NCBI GenBank assembly: GCA_964030785.1
Contig: OZ034967.1
Location: 61,147,712 to 61,211,711, forward strand
Length of the DNA stretch: 64,000 bases
From: Siderastrea siderea
Lineage: Eukaryota; Cnidaria; Anthozoa; Scleractinia; Rhizangiidae
Direction: 5' to 3'
Both the position numbers and the translations under genes were made by a program. Under the pieces are notes generated by a model. It was given only the letters and a program-made list of their open reading frames with translations, was not told where the DNA came from and searched no databases. This document shows, piece by piece, positions 24,423-39,400 of the stretch. The stretch's first letter is position 1; each line of letters opens with the position of its first letter.

Positions 24423-27400
24423 TCAACTATAGTGTCATTTTACCATATAAGGAGGAAAATATGAGTATGAGAACGTCTTACACTGTAGAAAACGTATTGC
24501 ACTATAGTATCCCGGTTTCAAATCACTTATTGAATAAAGCATTTAAATTGCTTAGATATTTAAGTTTATATTACCTACAACAGAGGCTTGTTTAAAATTT
24601 ATGAAACACTGGTTCTAATTTGATGAGAGGTGTATTACTAATGATTAACTAATAATTATAATATTGTTTTCCGGTCTCACTTGTAATAGTAATAATAATA
24701 ATAATAATATTAATATTAATAATAATATTAATAATAATAATAATAATAAACAAAATAAAATAAAATAAAATTGTAAATTGCAATGACAAAATAAATTGCA
24801 TACAGAAAAGGATGTAACGAGTATAATAACATTATACTTTACAATTTTACACACCGAAATGCATCTGAGACTTTTTGTTGATGTATTTGTTTGTGAAACT
24901 ATCAAACACTGAAGCAGGCGAATAATAGTGAAGGTACAGTCTAAGTCTCTATGATTAAATAGAGTTTCCGGCTGCACTTCAATCGATTATTATCATTTTG
25001 ACTGTTATCCAACTTTTTATAACTTACAAAACAATTACGGGAGAAAGTTCTTTCTCTGCTACTGCCAGGAATCCCCAGGCCTCCCGTGATGCACATCTGA
25101 AACAAAACAATAAAGTTACTCAGGTTTATTCCATGAATTTTCCAACATTTGAGGAAGGAAGGAAGGAAGGAAGGAAATAAACATTGACTTTGTTAACCCT
25201 ATTTTGCCTGGGCTTTTTTTGAGTTTCTGAGCCTGGGGGGATAGATCTCGAAAAGTATTCATGCTCTTGTGATGAAACTTGGTATGTTAATAGAACGTCA
25301 GTAGCTTAACAGATTGGGTTTATGACGTGTTGATTAAGACGTTTTATGACGTCACAATGACGTCATAAAGCAGCCATTTTGAATTTTGAGCCACCATCTT
25401 GAATCCCAAGCATGCAGTCATACAATTGACAATGACGTCATCGAAAAATATATGAATTTGTTCTAAGAAACATACTTAATCAAAACAAGCACAAAAAAGT
25501 AAAGGATTATCTCCTGCTTACAAACGAAGGGGAAAAAACTGAAAAAAAGACAAAAAAGACAGAAAAAAGTCAAAACACCTCCTGAGTAGACGGTTGCTAT
25601 GGAAACGTCAATCCCCATAGATACGTCATTTGCACAGAAAAAGTCACAAGATTTGGTGATTATTCGTCTAGCCGTTTAAAAGTTATAATTCGTTAAGGCC
25701 AGCGCGGGCACAATGTCCCCCCCCCCTCCCAGGCTAAATAGGGTTAATGAGGGTGACAAACCTTTTGCCAATAGAAAAACTGAAAACTCACAGCCAAGAC
25801 ACGAACCAAAAACAAACTCAGCCTACACACGACATCAACACTGGGACTTGCGATTGAACCCGGTCAAGCTGATGGGAGGCAAGTGCATGCTCTCACCATT
25901 CTATCCGTGTTACCCTGCTCTCCTGTTCTTGCACAAGTGTCATAAAGGGACTTTGCAATCTACTTTTAGTATCAACTAAGGAATTTAAAAAGCCAAAGCA
26001 ACATTCGCATCAGTGGTCCAATCTTGTTAAAATTTGCTATTCTAATACACGAAAACTATTTATGCGTATGTTTTGTTTTCGAAGGCCAGGATGGAAATGG
26101 TCTCTAACCTGAAAAAATTGAGCCCACTTCTCAGTCAAGTTTCCCCCCTTTTTTTGGTAGAAACGGAATGTTTGCTGGTTATTCTAACTTCGAAAAGTAA
26201 CTCATATCATCCCTCTAAAGGTCTAGAAGACGTTGAAGTGTAGACAAAGCTCTTAGATATAAAGTGAGAATACAATAAGTAGATAAATCATATTGGGTGG
26301 TGTTAACGGAGGCTACATAAAGATTTCCATAACATAATTGGCGTGTCGAATAGTGATGTTCGTAGAGAAGAAGTAAATTTGAAGTACTCACTGAAACACA
26401 GGGGTAACAGTATATGTGACCATTCATAAACAAAAGAGAGTACCTTAAAAAGGGGGTTAAGGTTCAGAACAATATATCATTCTAATTGCTTTTTTTGGAT
26501 AATATATAATGGTGACATCGCGATAAACTGACCGACTGCAGTAGAGCGATATATGATCGCTTTAAATAGAATATTTCTCCTAAAAATTGCTTTTATCCCG
26601 AAATTAAACTGCTGCCAAAAAGGGTTAACTACAATTTTGACTTTATGTACAGACGAGAGACACTGCCCACGCAGTTTTGAGTCTTAAGCCCCGCATAATC
26701 AACGTGAACGCTCAATCTTCCGCTGGCGGTCGCCATCAAAGCATCAAAGTGCATGGTAGTTGCATCCAAAGGTTTTATATTAGACTGTCGAACACAATGA
26801 TTTTTTTCGATTGGCAACACAGCAGAGGATGACCCCAGCAATCCCCAGCAACAATCTTAACGATGGAACAAATCTGTCATATCTTCCTCCAATTCGAGTC
26901 ATGTAGCAGCTCTCGTAAGGTATCTTCTGATTGGTTTAGAGGTTATTCCATTGTTTTATTTTACGATATTGTGTTATATTTCATGTGTTGTTGGTTTCAT
27001 GGTTGTTAAAAGAAAAAAGAAATAAAGAGAAAAAAAAGAAAAGAAAAGAAAAAATCAAAGTTGCATTTTTTGTTTGTTTTCTTTTCTTTTACACAAAGAC
27101 AGAGAGAAAGTGACAGAGACAGAGAGAAAGTGACAGAGACAGAGAGAAAGTGACAGAGACAGAGCGAAAGAGATAGAGACAGAGAGAAAGAGATAGAGAC
27201 AGAGAGAAAGTGACAGACACAGAGAAAGAAAGAGAGAGAGAGAGTACGATGACAGTGACAGAGAGAGAAAGTTAGTGTGAGAGTGAATGAGTGACTGACT
27301 GACTGACTGACTGACTGACTGACTGGCTGACTGACTGAGGGACTGAGGGACTGAGGGACTGAGTGAGTGAGTGAGTGAGTGAGTGAGTGAGTGAGTGAGT

Positions 27401-30400
27401 GAGTGAGTGAGTGACTGAGAGAGTGACTGACTGACTGACTGACTCACTGACTTAGTGAGTGAGTGAGTGAGTGAGTGAGTGAGTGAGTGAGTGACTGAGA
27501 GAGTGACTGACTGACTGACTGACTCACTGACTTAGTGAGTGAGTGAGTGAGTGAGTGAGTGAGTGAGTGAGTGAGTGAGTGAGTGAGTGAGTGAGCGAGG
27601 GTAGCGAGAGTAGCGAGGGTAGCGAGAGTAGCGAGGGTAGCGAGGGTAGCGAGAGTAGCGAGGGTAGCGAGAGTAGCGAGGGTAGCGAGGGTAGCGAGAG
27701 TAGCGAGGGTAGCGAGAGTAGCGAGGGTAGCGAGGGTAGCGAGGGTAGCGAGAGTAGCGAGGGTAGCGAGAGTAGCGAGGGTAGCGAGAGTAGCGAGGGT
27801 AGCGAGGGTAGCGAGAGTAGCGAGGGTAGCGAGAGTAGCGAGGGTAGCGAGGGTAGCGAGGGTAGCGAGGGTAGCGAGAGTAGCGAGGGTAGCGAGGGTA
27901 GCGAGGGTAGCGAGGGTAGCGAGAGTAGCGAGGGTAGCGAGAGTAGCGAGAGTAGCGAGGGTAGCGAGAGTAGCGAGAGTAGCGAGGGTAGCGAGAGTAG
28001 CGAGGGTAGCGAGAGTAGCGAGAGAGACAAACACTTGTTAGAAGTAATTATTATGAGTTCATTAGCCTATTCTATGGTTGGTTTATTGTAGTTACAAATT
28101 ACTAGTCACATTTTCCAGGTTCTTTGCAAGCGTTCAAACCTCGGCTTGTCCGGAGACCCAGCTTCACATCGAAAGCACCCCAAAGAACAGCATTCCATGC
28201 CTGTGAAAATATTGTGAGGACACCCCGCGCGCTGTAAATTTTTATCCTCCAATTTCAAAATCCGCTCTGTATTGTAAATGTTCTTCACCAAAAATTTTGT
28301 GTTGAATTTATTTCATTATTTGCCGTAAGGCAGGTGATTGAACATTAAAACTAATACTAATTTATTATTTCTAGAGCGCTTTATGCTTAGGCTGTAAAGT
28401 GCTTAACAAGAAATATAAACCTATACAATGATTATTAAAACGAATAAAAATCTTTGCTAGCATTTAAATCGATAAATCTTGTCTTCAGCAGGGGCGTGAC
28501 TAGCCTTTAAGCTATTAAGTTCACTTGGTGCGTACTTGTAGTGTGAACTCCTTTCTGAGGCCATCTTCGAAGTCTGTCATGTTACCTTCCAGCAGAGCCA
28601 CTTATCTGATTTATTGACACGTTTTAATGATTTTGTACAATATATGGAACAGAAAAAAAGTACTATCAGCTGAATGTAAATAAAGAGTTAAAAATTTGCA
28701 GTAGTTCATTTTCTAAAAGCTCCACATCTTCCTTCTTCAAAAACGTCTTTTTGCATGGTACGTAATGTTGGTTTGTGCGGAATCACCCCTAGTTTAGTTA
28801 GCTTACTTGCAGTGTGAACCCTTGTAATGACGATATCATTTTTGTCAAGAAAGGTTTTGAGCCGATGGTACATTAATTTTTCAAATTTCCGATTAAAAAC
28901 AGACTGTAATGACATTGGCCGATAATTTCCTGGTTCAGTCTCATCGTCACTTTATAGACTGAGAAAACTTTAGCTTGTTTTTGTATTTCATAATTTATGT
29001 ATTTTTGTGAATTGTTGAATAAATGTTGTATTTAATGACCGCAATTTTTTGGTTTCTGTGTGGCCCTGGCGTTAAGCGTGACACAAAAGGATTCACGTGC
29101 AGTTGCAGTTAAGGTCTACCCCTCACTTGGGAGCGCACTTGACTAATGACAGTGCAGTCTTGCAGTTAAAAGGACGTGGGGCGGGCGCACAACTTTGAAA
29201 TCCACAGGGAACGAACTCTCCGCGTTTTGTTTTTCGATTCTGGAGTCACGGGCGATTTCAGAAAGACTCTCAAGTTGTATTTTAGCTAATGTATTTGAAG
29301 GCATATTTCAAGCCGACTTAGGGGGAAAATAAGGTTGTGGTCTAATTGTCAGGCTTAGCCATGCAATCAACAACACTACAGCCATGTGCACATGCAATAC
29401 TCATGGGTCACAAAAACATGTTTTTGAGACGAGCACGAATAATTTCCCAAAAAGTAACAAACAGTGAGCCTAGTTACACCGGGTTCTAAGACGATTTTTG
29501 CTGAATTGAGTTCACATAGGACTTGACAAGACAAATTACTCTTACTGTCGACTTAGCGTTTAATGCATATCGTACCTTAGGTCTTGAATCTTTGTTTATC
29601 AAGCTAATCAAATGCATGCCAACTTGTTTTCGCAAGTAATTTGCATCTAAACACGCACCTAAAACAAAATTACCATTTTTCTTTAATTAACGGCGTGTCA
29701 AAACGGGTTGTGTCACATCGGTTTCTAATTATAATAATGACTTTATTAACGTGTCAAGCAAAAATCAAGCAGAGGGGATTCCCCACTTGCTAAATACATA
29801 ATTTGAATTTGACTCGTCTTTCTAAAGTAGACCTCAAGTCTACTTGATTTTCAAGTGGTATTTGGTCCCTAGTGTGAACTGGCTTAACATATGGGATACA
29901 TCTCAACTCAGGAAGGCTTCGTGTATCCTACTCCTTGCCCATAAAAACAGGATAGCATTGATCAATTTGTCAAAACGGATATTGTGCCTGATATACCTGA
30001 AACTCCTAGCCAATGTGACAGGTAATACAACACAAAATAGATACCAATTATGCCAATTAAGACCCCGTGTGAGAAACTCTTCTCATCTGGGTCACCAATT
30101 AGTGTTTCAGATGTAGGTGATATTTTTTTCACCTCAAGTGACATGTGGTGCCTCCCAGGTAATAAAAAAGTCATTTAACGTGACAGTGATGAGTAGCTGA
30201 GACAAAAAATAAAGAAAGAAGGAAATTGTCATTTAAGCACAAGAAGCAATTGACTGAAACTTTAGTCTTGTTGTCATTTAGCTGTGTTACATTGCGTATA
30301 ATGATGGAGTTACGTTTGGGCCGCACTAAAGCAAATTTTGTCACCCTTGAACAAACAGTCATTGTTTTAACCCTGCATCATTTGTAAAGAATATTCGCTC

Positions 30401-33400
30401 ATGTGTGACAAAAGTCGCTTTAGTGCAACCCAGGACTCCTTTTATACTGAAATCGACTAACACCTTTGATGGTCACTTAATTGTTAGATGAGTGTAAGGT
30501 GATTGCGCCGATCACCAGCTGGTTATTTAAAGCGTGTAGCTTAGGGTGATACAAGCAGAAGATGCGATCAATGTGAAAAGCATTGAATGGTATGTGGAGT
30601 AACTTTTCCAGTTTTTATCTGACTTCAGTGGATCCTTCACATCTTTCTTCAATGTAAAAACCCAGATTGGTAAATTCTGCACACGAGTGGCGATCAAGAA
30701 GCGCTGCTCTGTCAGTCCGCCTCATTCATTTCAACCACATGGTAAGTGTCCTAATATAATAGTTCTTCTGAAACTCAGCCTAGACTAATATGCAAGCAAG
30801 CAGTTTGTCTAACGTTGAGTTATTATAATTTAGGCAATTGACGTACGTCGATCAATTTGCTAAAAACTCTTTTGAGAACCGAAGCCGAGGGAATAACCAA
30901 ACCTGTGAGACTTCGACGAGGCGACTCAGATGCCGCTTCACTGACGATTCACGTTTTTGTATAATCGGTGTAACTGCGGAATACACGGTTAGCGGTACGT
31001 GGTACGCGGTACGCGGTGTGAGACTCATTCAACCTTTGAAGATGTTTAGTAACTGGCTACGCGGTAGGAGGGGTAGACTCCTTTTAAGTACAGGAGAAGG
31101 ACCTTTAGTATATGGCTACGCCGGGTACGCGGTACCACGTTTCTGGGCGACAAATTTAATAGCGTAAGAAAAGGCTAAACGGTAAACGTTCCAATTCCGG
31201 TTGCCGTCCGTCCCTAAAAACATTTGTACTTAACCTCGCTGCTGAATTCAATACATTTTGTAACGAGAGGTTTTAAGCCTGTACTGGTAGTGTTTGTGAA
31301 TGCTTGAGAGTTGGGCAAATATTACTGTCGGCGACTGCATTACTGCGCGAACCGAAAACTAGCAACAGAGCAATGCTAGCGACTGCGGGAATGGGTAGAG
31401 CGGACTAGCTTTGCAGCTAGTTCTCGTTACAACTTGCCAGAGGTACAAGGTCTAGTTTCTTCGCCAAAAGCCAGGCAGAGGACAGCAAATCGAGACTTCA
31501 ACTGGAACATAGTAACTTCTTTATTCTAGAGTAAACCTCGCGGCAATTTCAGCCAAAATGACGCCAAATATTTCCACATTGCGTTGCGTCTATCTAAAGA
31601 TTTTTTCGGGACGACTTCGCGCCATTTTTTAATTTCTTCCTTTCAAAGCCACTGTTTATAAAGATCACATTTGCAATTTATTTTCTTGGTCTAGTTATTA
31701 AAGTTCGATTGAATTAAGATGACAGTTTGACTCAACAGCCGAACTTATGTAATTGGGTCAACCTGAACGGTAATTGAGGTCTGCTGAAGTAATGGCCTAG
31801 TTCAGCGTGTGTCCTGGTCCTTAGAGACTGGCTATATGGAAAAAGTTAAAAACTGATTACCTCGGTTTAAGTTAGGAATGTTTATAAGTTGGAATCGAAA
31901 GAGAATAGGATATATGTAGACTCGGTTATTACAGGCGCTCGAACAATAGAACTTCACTGTAATACAAAAAACCGTTTTCCTTTCGAGTTGACAGTCCGAT
32001 AGAGAAATATAGTGTGACAGACAATAACTTGAGGAGTGTGCCCACGGTGGTGTCGAGAGTTATTCCAGTGTTAGCTGAGATTATATTCAAATTGACAGCC
32101 AAAGGAAGAACAAAGACTTTGAAAGGTTTGGGTACAAGAAGTGCCGCTGTGGGTTTGAAAACTCCAAAACACCTACCCTGCCTAGGACTGAAAACCTTCT
32201 ATGTAAATAACTGTTTAGCCAACTGTCCTGAAACCACTGATTTTATGTTGATTGATTACCTGTTAAATTTTCGCGCGGGGGTGGGTGGGGGGGAGGGGGT
32301 GGGGACTCCCATATAAAAGTGACCGGGGTTGATTGTCGTACCCTTTAGGGACCAAAAATTTGTGGAATGGTATCTCTTGGGGTCTTTATAGCGAAGCCAG
32401 CGCGCTGGCGCGTCAGCGGAGCTCCATTGCTAAGGAAATTTGGTAACCTGTCAAGCCAAAAAATTTTGGTAGTGACGTAATAGTCACGTGACCGTCCGTC
32501 CGTACTTCCGTATGTCCGTCCGTCCGCACCACAGTTTGAAATTGCAGTCTGAACGTAGTTTCTGAGGAGTTTGTCCGGAGAAGCCTAAGTGCTTCGCCTT
32601 TAATGAAACCCTTTTTGACCCCTGATGGATGGCAACTTGAGAAATGTTTCACCCTGCAAATGCTTGTGTCGAGGAACGTATTATCTGTGTCAGATACTTC
32701 AGCCGTAAACTTGATGGTGGGGTGGCTATTTGCTTGTTCAATGAATTGCATGACTTCGCCTTTGTTTATATTTCAGATCCGGGTCTTAGGGTCTTAATTT
32801 TCGGGGGTCTTAGTTTTCGCAGCAACCGTCATGCTTCACCTAACCGGCGGCAAAATTTTACAGTATTTGCTCAGTAATGTAGGTGGAAAAACCTTTATTA
32901 CTATGTGTTTCATCACTACAAGCAACTTACCTTGAAAGAAAATGTGAGTGCTAAAGCTTTCAAACTGTTTGTTTCTTTAAAAAAGCTTTTTTTGCGTTAT
33001 CATTTGTTTTCCAGTTTTAGTCTGGAAAAAGATGTTGATTGTGACGTCATTCCATTATTTTGTCAATCCCGTTGTTTAAGCAAATTATGTTGATGCACTG
33101 AAAGACCTCGTTTTGTTTCATTAGGTAATTTTGGGTTGAAAAAGCTGAGAATTTAAACATTTTGCTACAAACCAAAACTGTTTTCGTACGAAAGTTTCGC
33201 ACATGCAAATTTTCACGACCAGTAAGAATTTCTATTTTGATATTATTTCTTTGCCTTATTGTTTTTTTTTCCGCAAAAAGGTGACATGGATCGCGATAAA
33301 AAAAAAATTATAAATTCGATTTTGAGACGAAAATATATTCCGTATTGGGCTCCGTCGCTTCTTGACTCCGCCCATTACGGAATATATTTTTCTCCCAACT

Positions 33401-36400
33401 AGCCGTAATTATAAAGCCGTAATGCCGTCTCAAAATCGAATTTAGTTTATAATAATTGGATATTGAAGCCGTTCAAGCTCATTTCTTTTTCCTGTTTTAT
33501 TTCCACAGAGTAAGCGTGGTCAAGGGTCTTGCCCTGAATGCAAGGCCACTTTCTTCAACCGATACAAACCGCAGAAATGTACGACATGTAATTTTCATTT
33601 AGGCGGTACTTATCAGCCCAAGTCCAAAAAATCAAAGCCTTATGCGCCAGCTTGTGTTTTTCTTTACTCGTGTGAAGGCTGCAAATTTTACTCGGTGAAA
33701 ACTCATGCAAAGGACAGTAGATGTATTGTTATCATCGACGAGGAGTCATCTCTCAAGCAGTGTAGTCTTGAAAAGTGTAAAAATGTTAGGTCAGTTTTTG
33801 TAAACAGTGGTAGACCGGAACTCTTTTCCTGCGAACACACGAAAGAAACCTCTTCAGCTGTTGATGCAAAAAACGTGTTCCAACTAACTGAGGAGTTAAT
33901 AGAAAGTTATGCCTGTGACAAGCCAACCAAAGCAAGTCTTCGCCAGCTAAAGGAGTCAGCAAAGTCACCATCTGCGTTTCAAGTGTCGGACAACACTTTC
34001 TGTGTATATGGAGAACCCACATCTTCAAATGCTGTGGGATACTGCCACGTCAAGAGGGGAGAAAAGCTTTTTCAATGTAGCTCTAAGGACTGTAGTGGAT
34101 TTGTCAGCAAGACAAAAGGTTCCAAGCAGAAAAAAATATGTCCTCATGTTCACGTACTTTTGTGTGTAGGGGAGAAGACGCCTGGCACATCAACAGCTGC
34201 GGACTCACACGCCTCCCACGTGTCATATGATCCCGATAATCAGGCCACATCACAGTCAGCAGCTTCTCCCGATCCCTCTCTTCCAGTAGGCTCTTCAACA
34301 ATCGACTCCGAACGACAAAGTTCAGGGGCAACAGCAAATGATTGTCTGCCTGGTCCCTCTATTTCTGGTTCATCTTCAGCTACTCCATTAGTCGCATCTG
34401 ATCCTGGGACATCAGTACCTGGCCTGACATCTTCAACTGATGAGGTCCCCGACTCTGAAGCCCGTTCTTCGACAATCAACATAAATCTGCAACGTTCCTT
34501 GCCCTATCAAATATCTGGTCACATCTTGAAGAAAATACAAGAGTTTGACTGCAAGTACGTTCTTTCGGGGCTCCATGGAGATGGTTGGCCTAAAAGTTAC
34601 TGTCCAACCGAAGATTTTTGCCTTTCATGTGGTTCGCCATACACCCCAAAGAATTCCACTGAGGGCATCATTTTGCTTTTGTGTTTTTCCTTTGCCCTGC
34701 AAGAGTGGAGTTTGTATGTCAAGTTAATCGTTTCAGCATTTAGGCCCTCAACTTGCACATTCCTTGTACCCAACATGTACATAGAACGCATATACCATTC
34801 GTTAGAACTGGCTGGACATACCAGAACATTTCGAGAACAGAACTACCTTATTAATCAGATTTGTCCTGCCAGATTGAACAAGCTCGAGTTTTCACATTCA
34901 AAATGACCAGCCGGCTGGCCAGTTCTGACTAATCGTAAGTGCCCATACTGTACATACAGTTAATCATGTTTACCAGATTAGTTTTAAAGTGATAATTGTT
35001 ATGTTAAATGATAAACATGACACATTTACATATAAGTACGTGCATTAATGTATTGATAAATCAGGTTTATTCCTCCCCAACCATCCTATCAAAATTAAGA
35101 ATTTACTGCATAGAAATTATATTGAGACTTTTGTGAATAGTAGAGGACTGCAAGGGTATCAACATGTCAAAATAACAAAAAACACAACTACTATAACTAC
35201 TTATTTATTTTCTACTACCAATAAACTTGATAATAAACACAGAAAATATCTGAAATGAGATTAAATTTCGTTATGCAATTAAGAATAAAAACGAGCGGAA
35301 AAAAAGTTTCGATGTCTACATGACATCATTTTAACACCTCACCCACAACAACAGCAACTCATTTATATTTTATTTTCTCACTTGAAAATGATGCCATGTA
35401 GACATCGAAACACTGTGTTTTTTTTCGCTCATTTTTATTCTCAAATATCTGAAAACAAATTAAGAAAGTGTTCTCAGTGGCTATCAGTAAGTGATGGCCA
35501 TTCTGCTGTGCATATAATCACCTAGGAAGTTAAAATTGTAGAACATTGTCAAAGCTAAATGGGGCACAGATGTGTAGATGTATTACAGAAGTGTATTTAA
35601 CTGTTCCTGTTGTATTTTTTTATATGAACAAGAATATTCAGTTTAAAAAACGGGACTGGGCAATGAAGCATGTTCTGTAGATTCAATGATTACTTTTTTA
35701 AACCAATCTCTTGGTATTTCAGTTAATGTTACTTTATTAAACATTTATTTCATAACAATTGTTGCTTTTTAGATACAATATTATGAATAACAAATAAGTA
35801 ATATATGAGCCATTCATTCTCACATATACCCATTGTATGATTTGTACATAAATGAATAAAGTTAAATAGTTGTGTAGCCAATCTAGTCTATTTCCTGCCT
35901 TTGGTATGCAAGACTTTAGGCCAATATGCTATTTTTTGGGGGCTACCTTTTCTCTTCTGAGTCATTTTGTAATTCCTCGGGACCTCTTCCAAATTTATTT
36001 TTCTCGATGATACCCTATTCTTGATGAAAACTCCCTATTTTTATACTATATGAAAATGTAGAAAATTATGTCATTTTCAGTGCTTTCCTGGTTTATCTTA
36101 AAGGAACTGTGTCACGGTATTTTCATTCATCATTTTTCTGTTCTGACAAAATTGTTTTCTCATTAAAGAAAACCTCAAAATAATAGTTTTCTGGGGTAGA
36201 AAAACACCAAAAGAAGTTATAATAGATCAAAACCAAACAAAGATGGTTACGACTGAGGGTGATAAAGACAGGTAACAAATAACAAACTAAAAACAAACCT
36301 TGCCAATTTTTTTAAGATGCGTTATCCATGCGGTAGCTCCTCTAAACAACTAAATGTTGAAAGCCAGTAAAAATTATTGTGCAGTTTTACCGCAGCCCCC

Positions 36401-39400
36401 TGGCTATCTACAACATTCCACTGAATGATATTTGCATGCTCCGAGTCAAGAAATTTTAATATGAAAAGTTGTGTGATAGTGAGGCTGTGCAAGGCAATTT
36501 GGAAATGGCCTAATGAATCGACTAATAAACACAACTGAACATGCAGTGATGGCGACAAATTTTTCACGCTCATAGCCTCTTTCAACCATTCTATATGGTA
36601 TTTATTTTAGAGCATTTTTACACCAATTATTCATTTGTACTTATTTGAGTGTCCCCAATTAGTGAATCTCTAGTAATTTGTTAGAAGATTTAACACAAAA
36701 ACAAACACTACTCTACTCTCCCGTCTTTCCCGTCTCTCTCCTCTTTGCAAGGGGAAAAAACTGCCTGATCGCACTTTAATATATGCCTATCAAATCTACT
36801 GGTTGCATCAACAAAAACAACAACAACAACTTTATTAGCATCCCCTTTTGGGTATTGCCTAACAACTAACATATTTAATGATATTAGATTTTCTTAATCA
36901 CAATATTAAATAATCCTAATCACAAAACTATTGGTTGAAATCTATTGTGAATTTGCCTATTAGTATATTCATTTCTTATTTGTAAAGCTTCATAAACAAA
37001 ATAACCTAATTTGTTACAAACAATACGAACACATATGAACAAAACTGGCGGACACAATAAAAACTCCACACACGCAGGATCCTGAACAGAAGGTTGCAAG
37101 CCAAGAGGGTTGGAGATCACAATGTCCTGTCAATATTTAAAAATAACGAAGCAATAATTTTAGGGAAAATGGACAAAAATACATTGCATATTGTAACATC
37201 CATCATGCGACTTGTCTCGCAGCACCACAATGCACAGTTTTTAGTTGTTGCGAGACAAGTTGCACGACTCATTCCCTAGTGCAACCACACCTTTATGACA
37301 CCAGTTAAAATAAAAAACAATATGGCACAATGACAGAAAGAAGGAAATAAGGAAAAACTGATTTCTCTTCATTTAAATTTCTCGAGAGTGGACTTCAGAA
37401 AACAATTTCAGATGGGCTAGATTACATGGCATAAACTCGTGTATTGATATCTCTCAAAGTGATACAGTTAAGAGAACGACGCAAGAAGGCAAAAACGAAA
37501 AATAATGGTCGGCCTTAGGACTATTCGATAAATTGTGTTTTAACTGCCCCTAGTGCCCAGCAGTTCCAAGAATGGATAACGCTTCACAGCGGTCACACGC
37601 ACGACGTGTGTGCAGTTCCCACCATAATTTTACAAAGGAAAATACAAAAAAATGTCGAAAGTTTCACTTTAACCGCAAAACTTAACGCTATTTCTGAAAA
37701 CTTAAGCGTTTTACTTCGAGCATGTGTTCAGAATGAAGTAAATGGCATTCACAAGTTTTATCGGTGCAAAACTTTCTTTACCGGGACATTTTATGTATCG
37801 TTTTCATACGAACTTTGCACTCGTAAAAGTCAATGGAAAATGGAAATGGAAATGGTCTTTAATGGTTATTCCTTGACAGGCTTTTCAATAACTATTTACA
37901 ATAATGTAATAATAATTAATACTAAAATCCTAATGTACAATAAATAGCATAAAAATTATCTAATAAATATATATGTATTTATTATTCAACTGCATTCCGT
38001 AGAGTACAAATAACACCCAAAACGAGTACAAATATCCCACGGTATTTGTACTCCAGAAGACCGGTTTGACAGGTTTTCTACAAATGCCACGTCGGGCATT
38101 AGCCTTACAAGGTGAACGATGAAAAAATGGCCGAAACGGTCGTTTTCCGGAAGAAAACAATGAATGCTTACCAAATTTTGAGGTTTTTAACGAAAACGAG
38201 ATCCTAGAGACAAGCAATGACCTAGACGACAGTGAAATTTCTTTATTTATTGAAGAAAATCGAAACGTATTAAAATACAACAGAAAAGACGAAAACTGAC
38301 CTCAAGTCCGTTAAAGAAACAAGGGCCATTGAAGAAATTCCCGCCGAGGAACTTAACAATCTTTTATGTCATTTGTTTGTCAAACTCAGGAAACGGAACC
38401 CATCTTTCCTCAGGAGCTGTCTTCAACAAATGCACAATTGTTATCGGTCAGGAATCTCCACCGCTATCTCTTCCAAAACGACCCGTGGTTAGTGATTCGG
38501 ACGAAGATGACTGAGCTTGAAGTGCTGTTTAACTTTGTTTGACTTGACTTTCGAGTTCTGTTTGTTCTGTCGAGTTCTTTCTTTTCGTAGTTTTACTCGG
38601 TGACCAAGAACATTGTTGTTCATCTAACTGTAAACCCGAAAATAATTCAGTTTTGCCTTGTTCCATCTTTGTTTTCCTTGCAAGTTTGAAATAAAATCCC
38701 GACGCTTCGCTCGATTGACAGGTTTGACAAGTTTTCGTTTTTGACCAATCAACAACAACCTCACGTCAAGCGCGCGAAACCTGACCCCGCTGGCGCGCTC
38801 ACTCGCTGCTCAGAAGTCACGTTAGTTTGTCACGCAACTCAGACAGTTTATAAACCACTTTTCCATTTTGTAGCTAAGTTGAATAATAAATCCCTTATTA
38901 GACGGTTGAGTGTGTAGTATCGTGGGATATTTTTACTCGTCTCTTGTATTTTGACTCGCCCTACGGGCTCGCCAAAATACGGCGCGACTCGTAAAAATAT
39001 CCCACGATACTACACACTAAACCGTCTAATAAGATATATATATCAATGGACTGGGCTGATTCAAACTTCAAGACTCTGAAAAACCGGAAGTGACGTTGCT
39101 TTTTGCGTTTGACCGCTGTGAAGCTATCCAGTGGATAAATGATATCAAAACAAAGTACACTATCCACTGGATAGTGATTTATCCGGTGGATAGAGTTCTT
39201 TGAACAACCGGGGCTAGAGGGAAACAAGACAACTGAAACAAGACCAATGGAAAAATAAGAGATACAAGAGCAAATGCTTTGTTTGGGTAATAATGAAACA
39301 TGCTTCTGAACATTCTCATTGCTATCAACGTATTCCTGACATTCTACCAGTTCACCAACCGACGTTTGTTTACATGAACAAACTTACACGCGTGGTTGCA

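Noticed and set aside
27085..28024. CRISPR-like repeat array
   Set aside because: Repeats are contiguous without spacers, and the genome is eukaryotic.
27055..28091. Long open frames (up to 196 aa) on both strands
   Set aside because: Produced by 9-bp and 4-bp tandem repeats with no stops; no signal of protein coding.
37606..37947. 113-aa plus-strand frame
   Set aside because: Intronic, with no domain, signal peptide or splice context.
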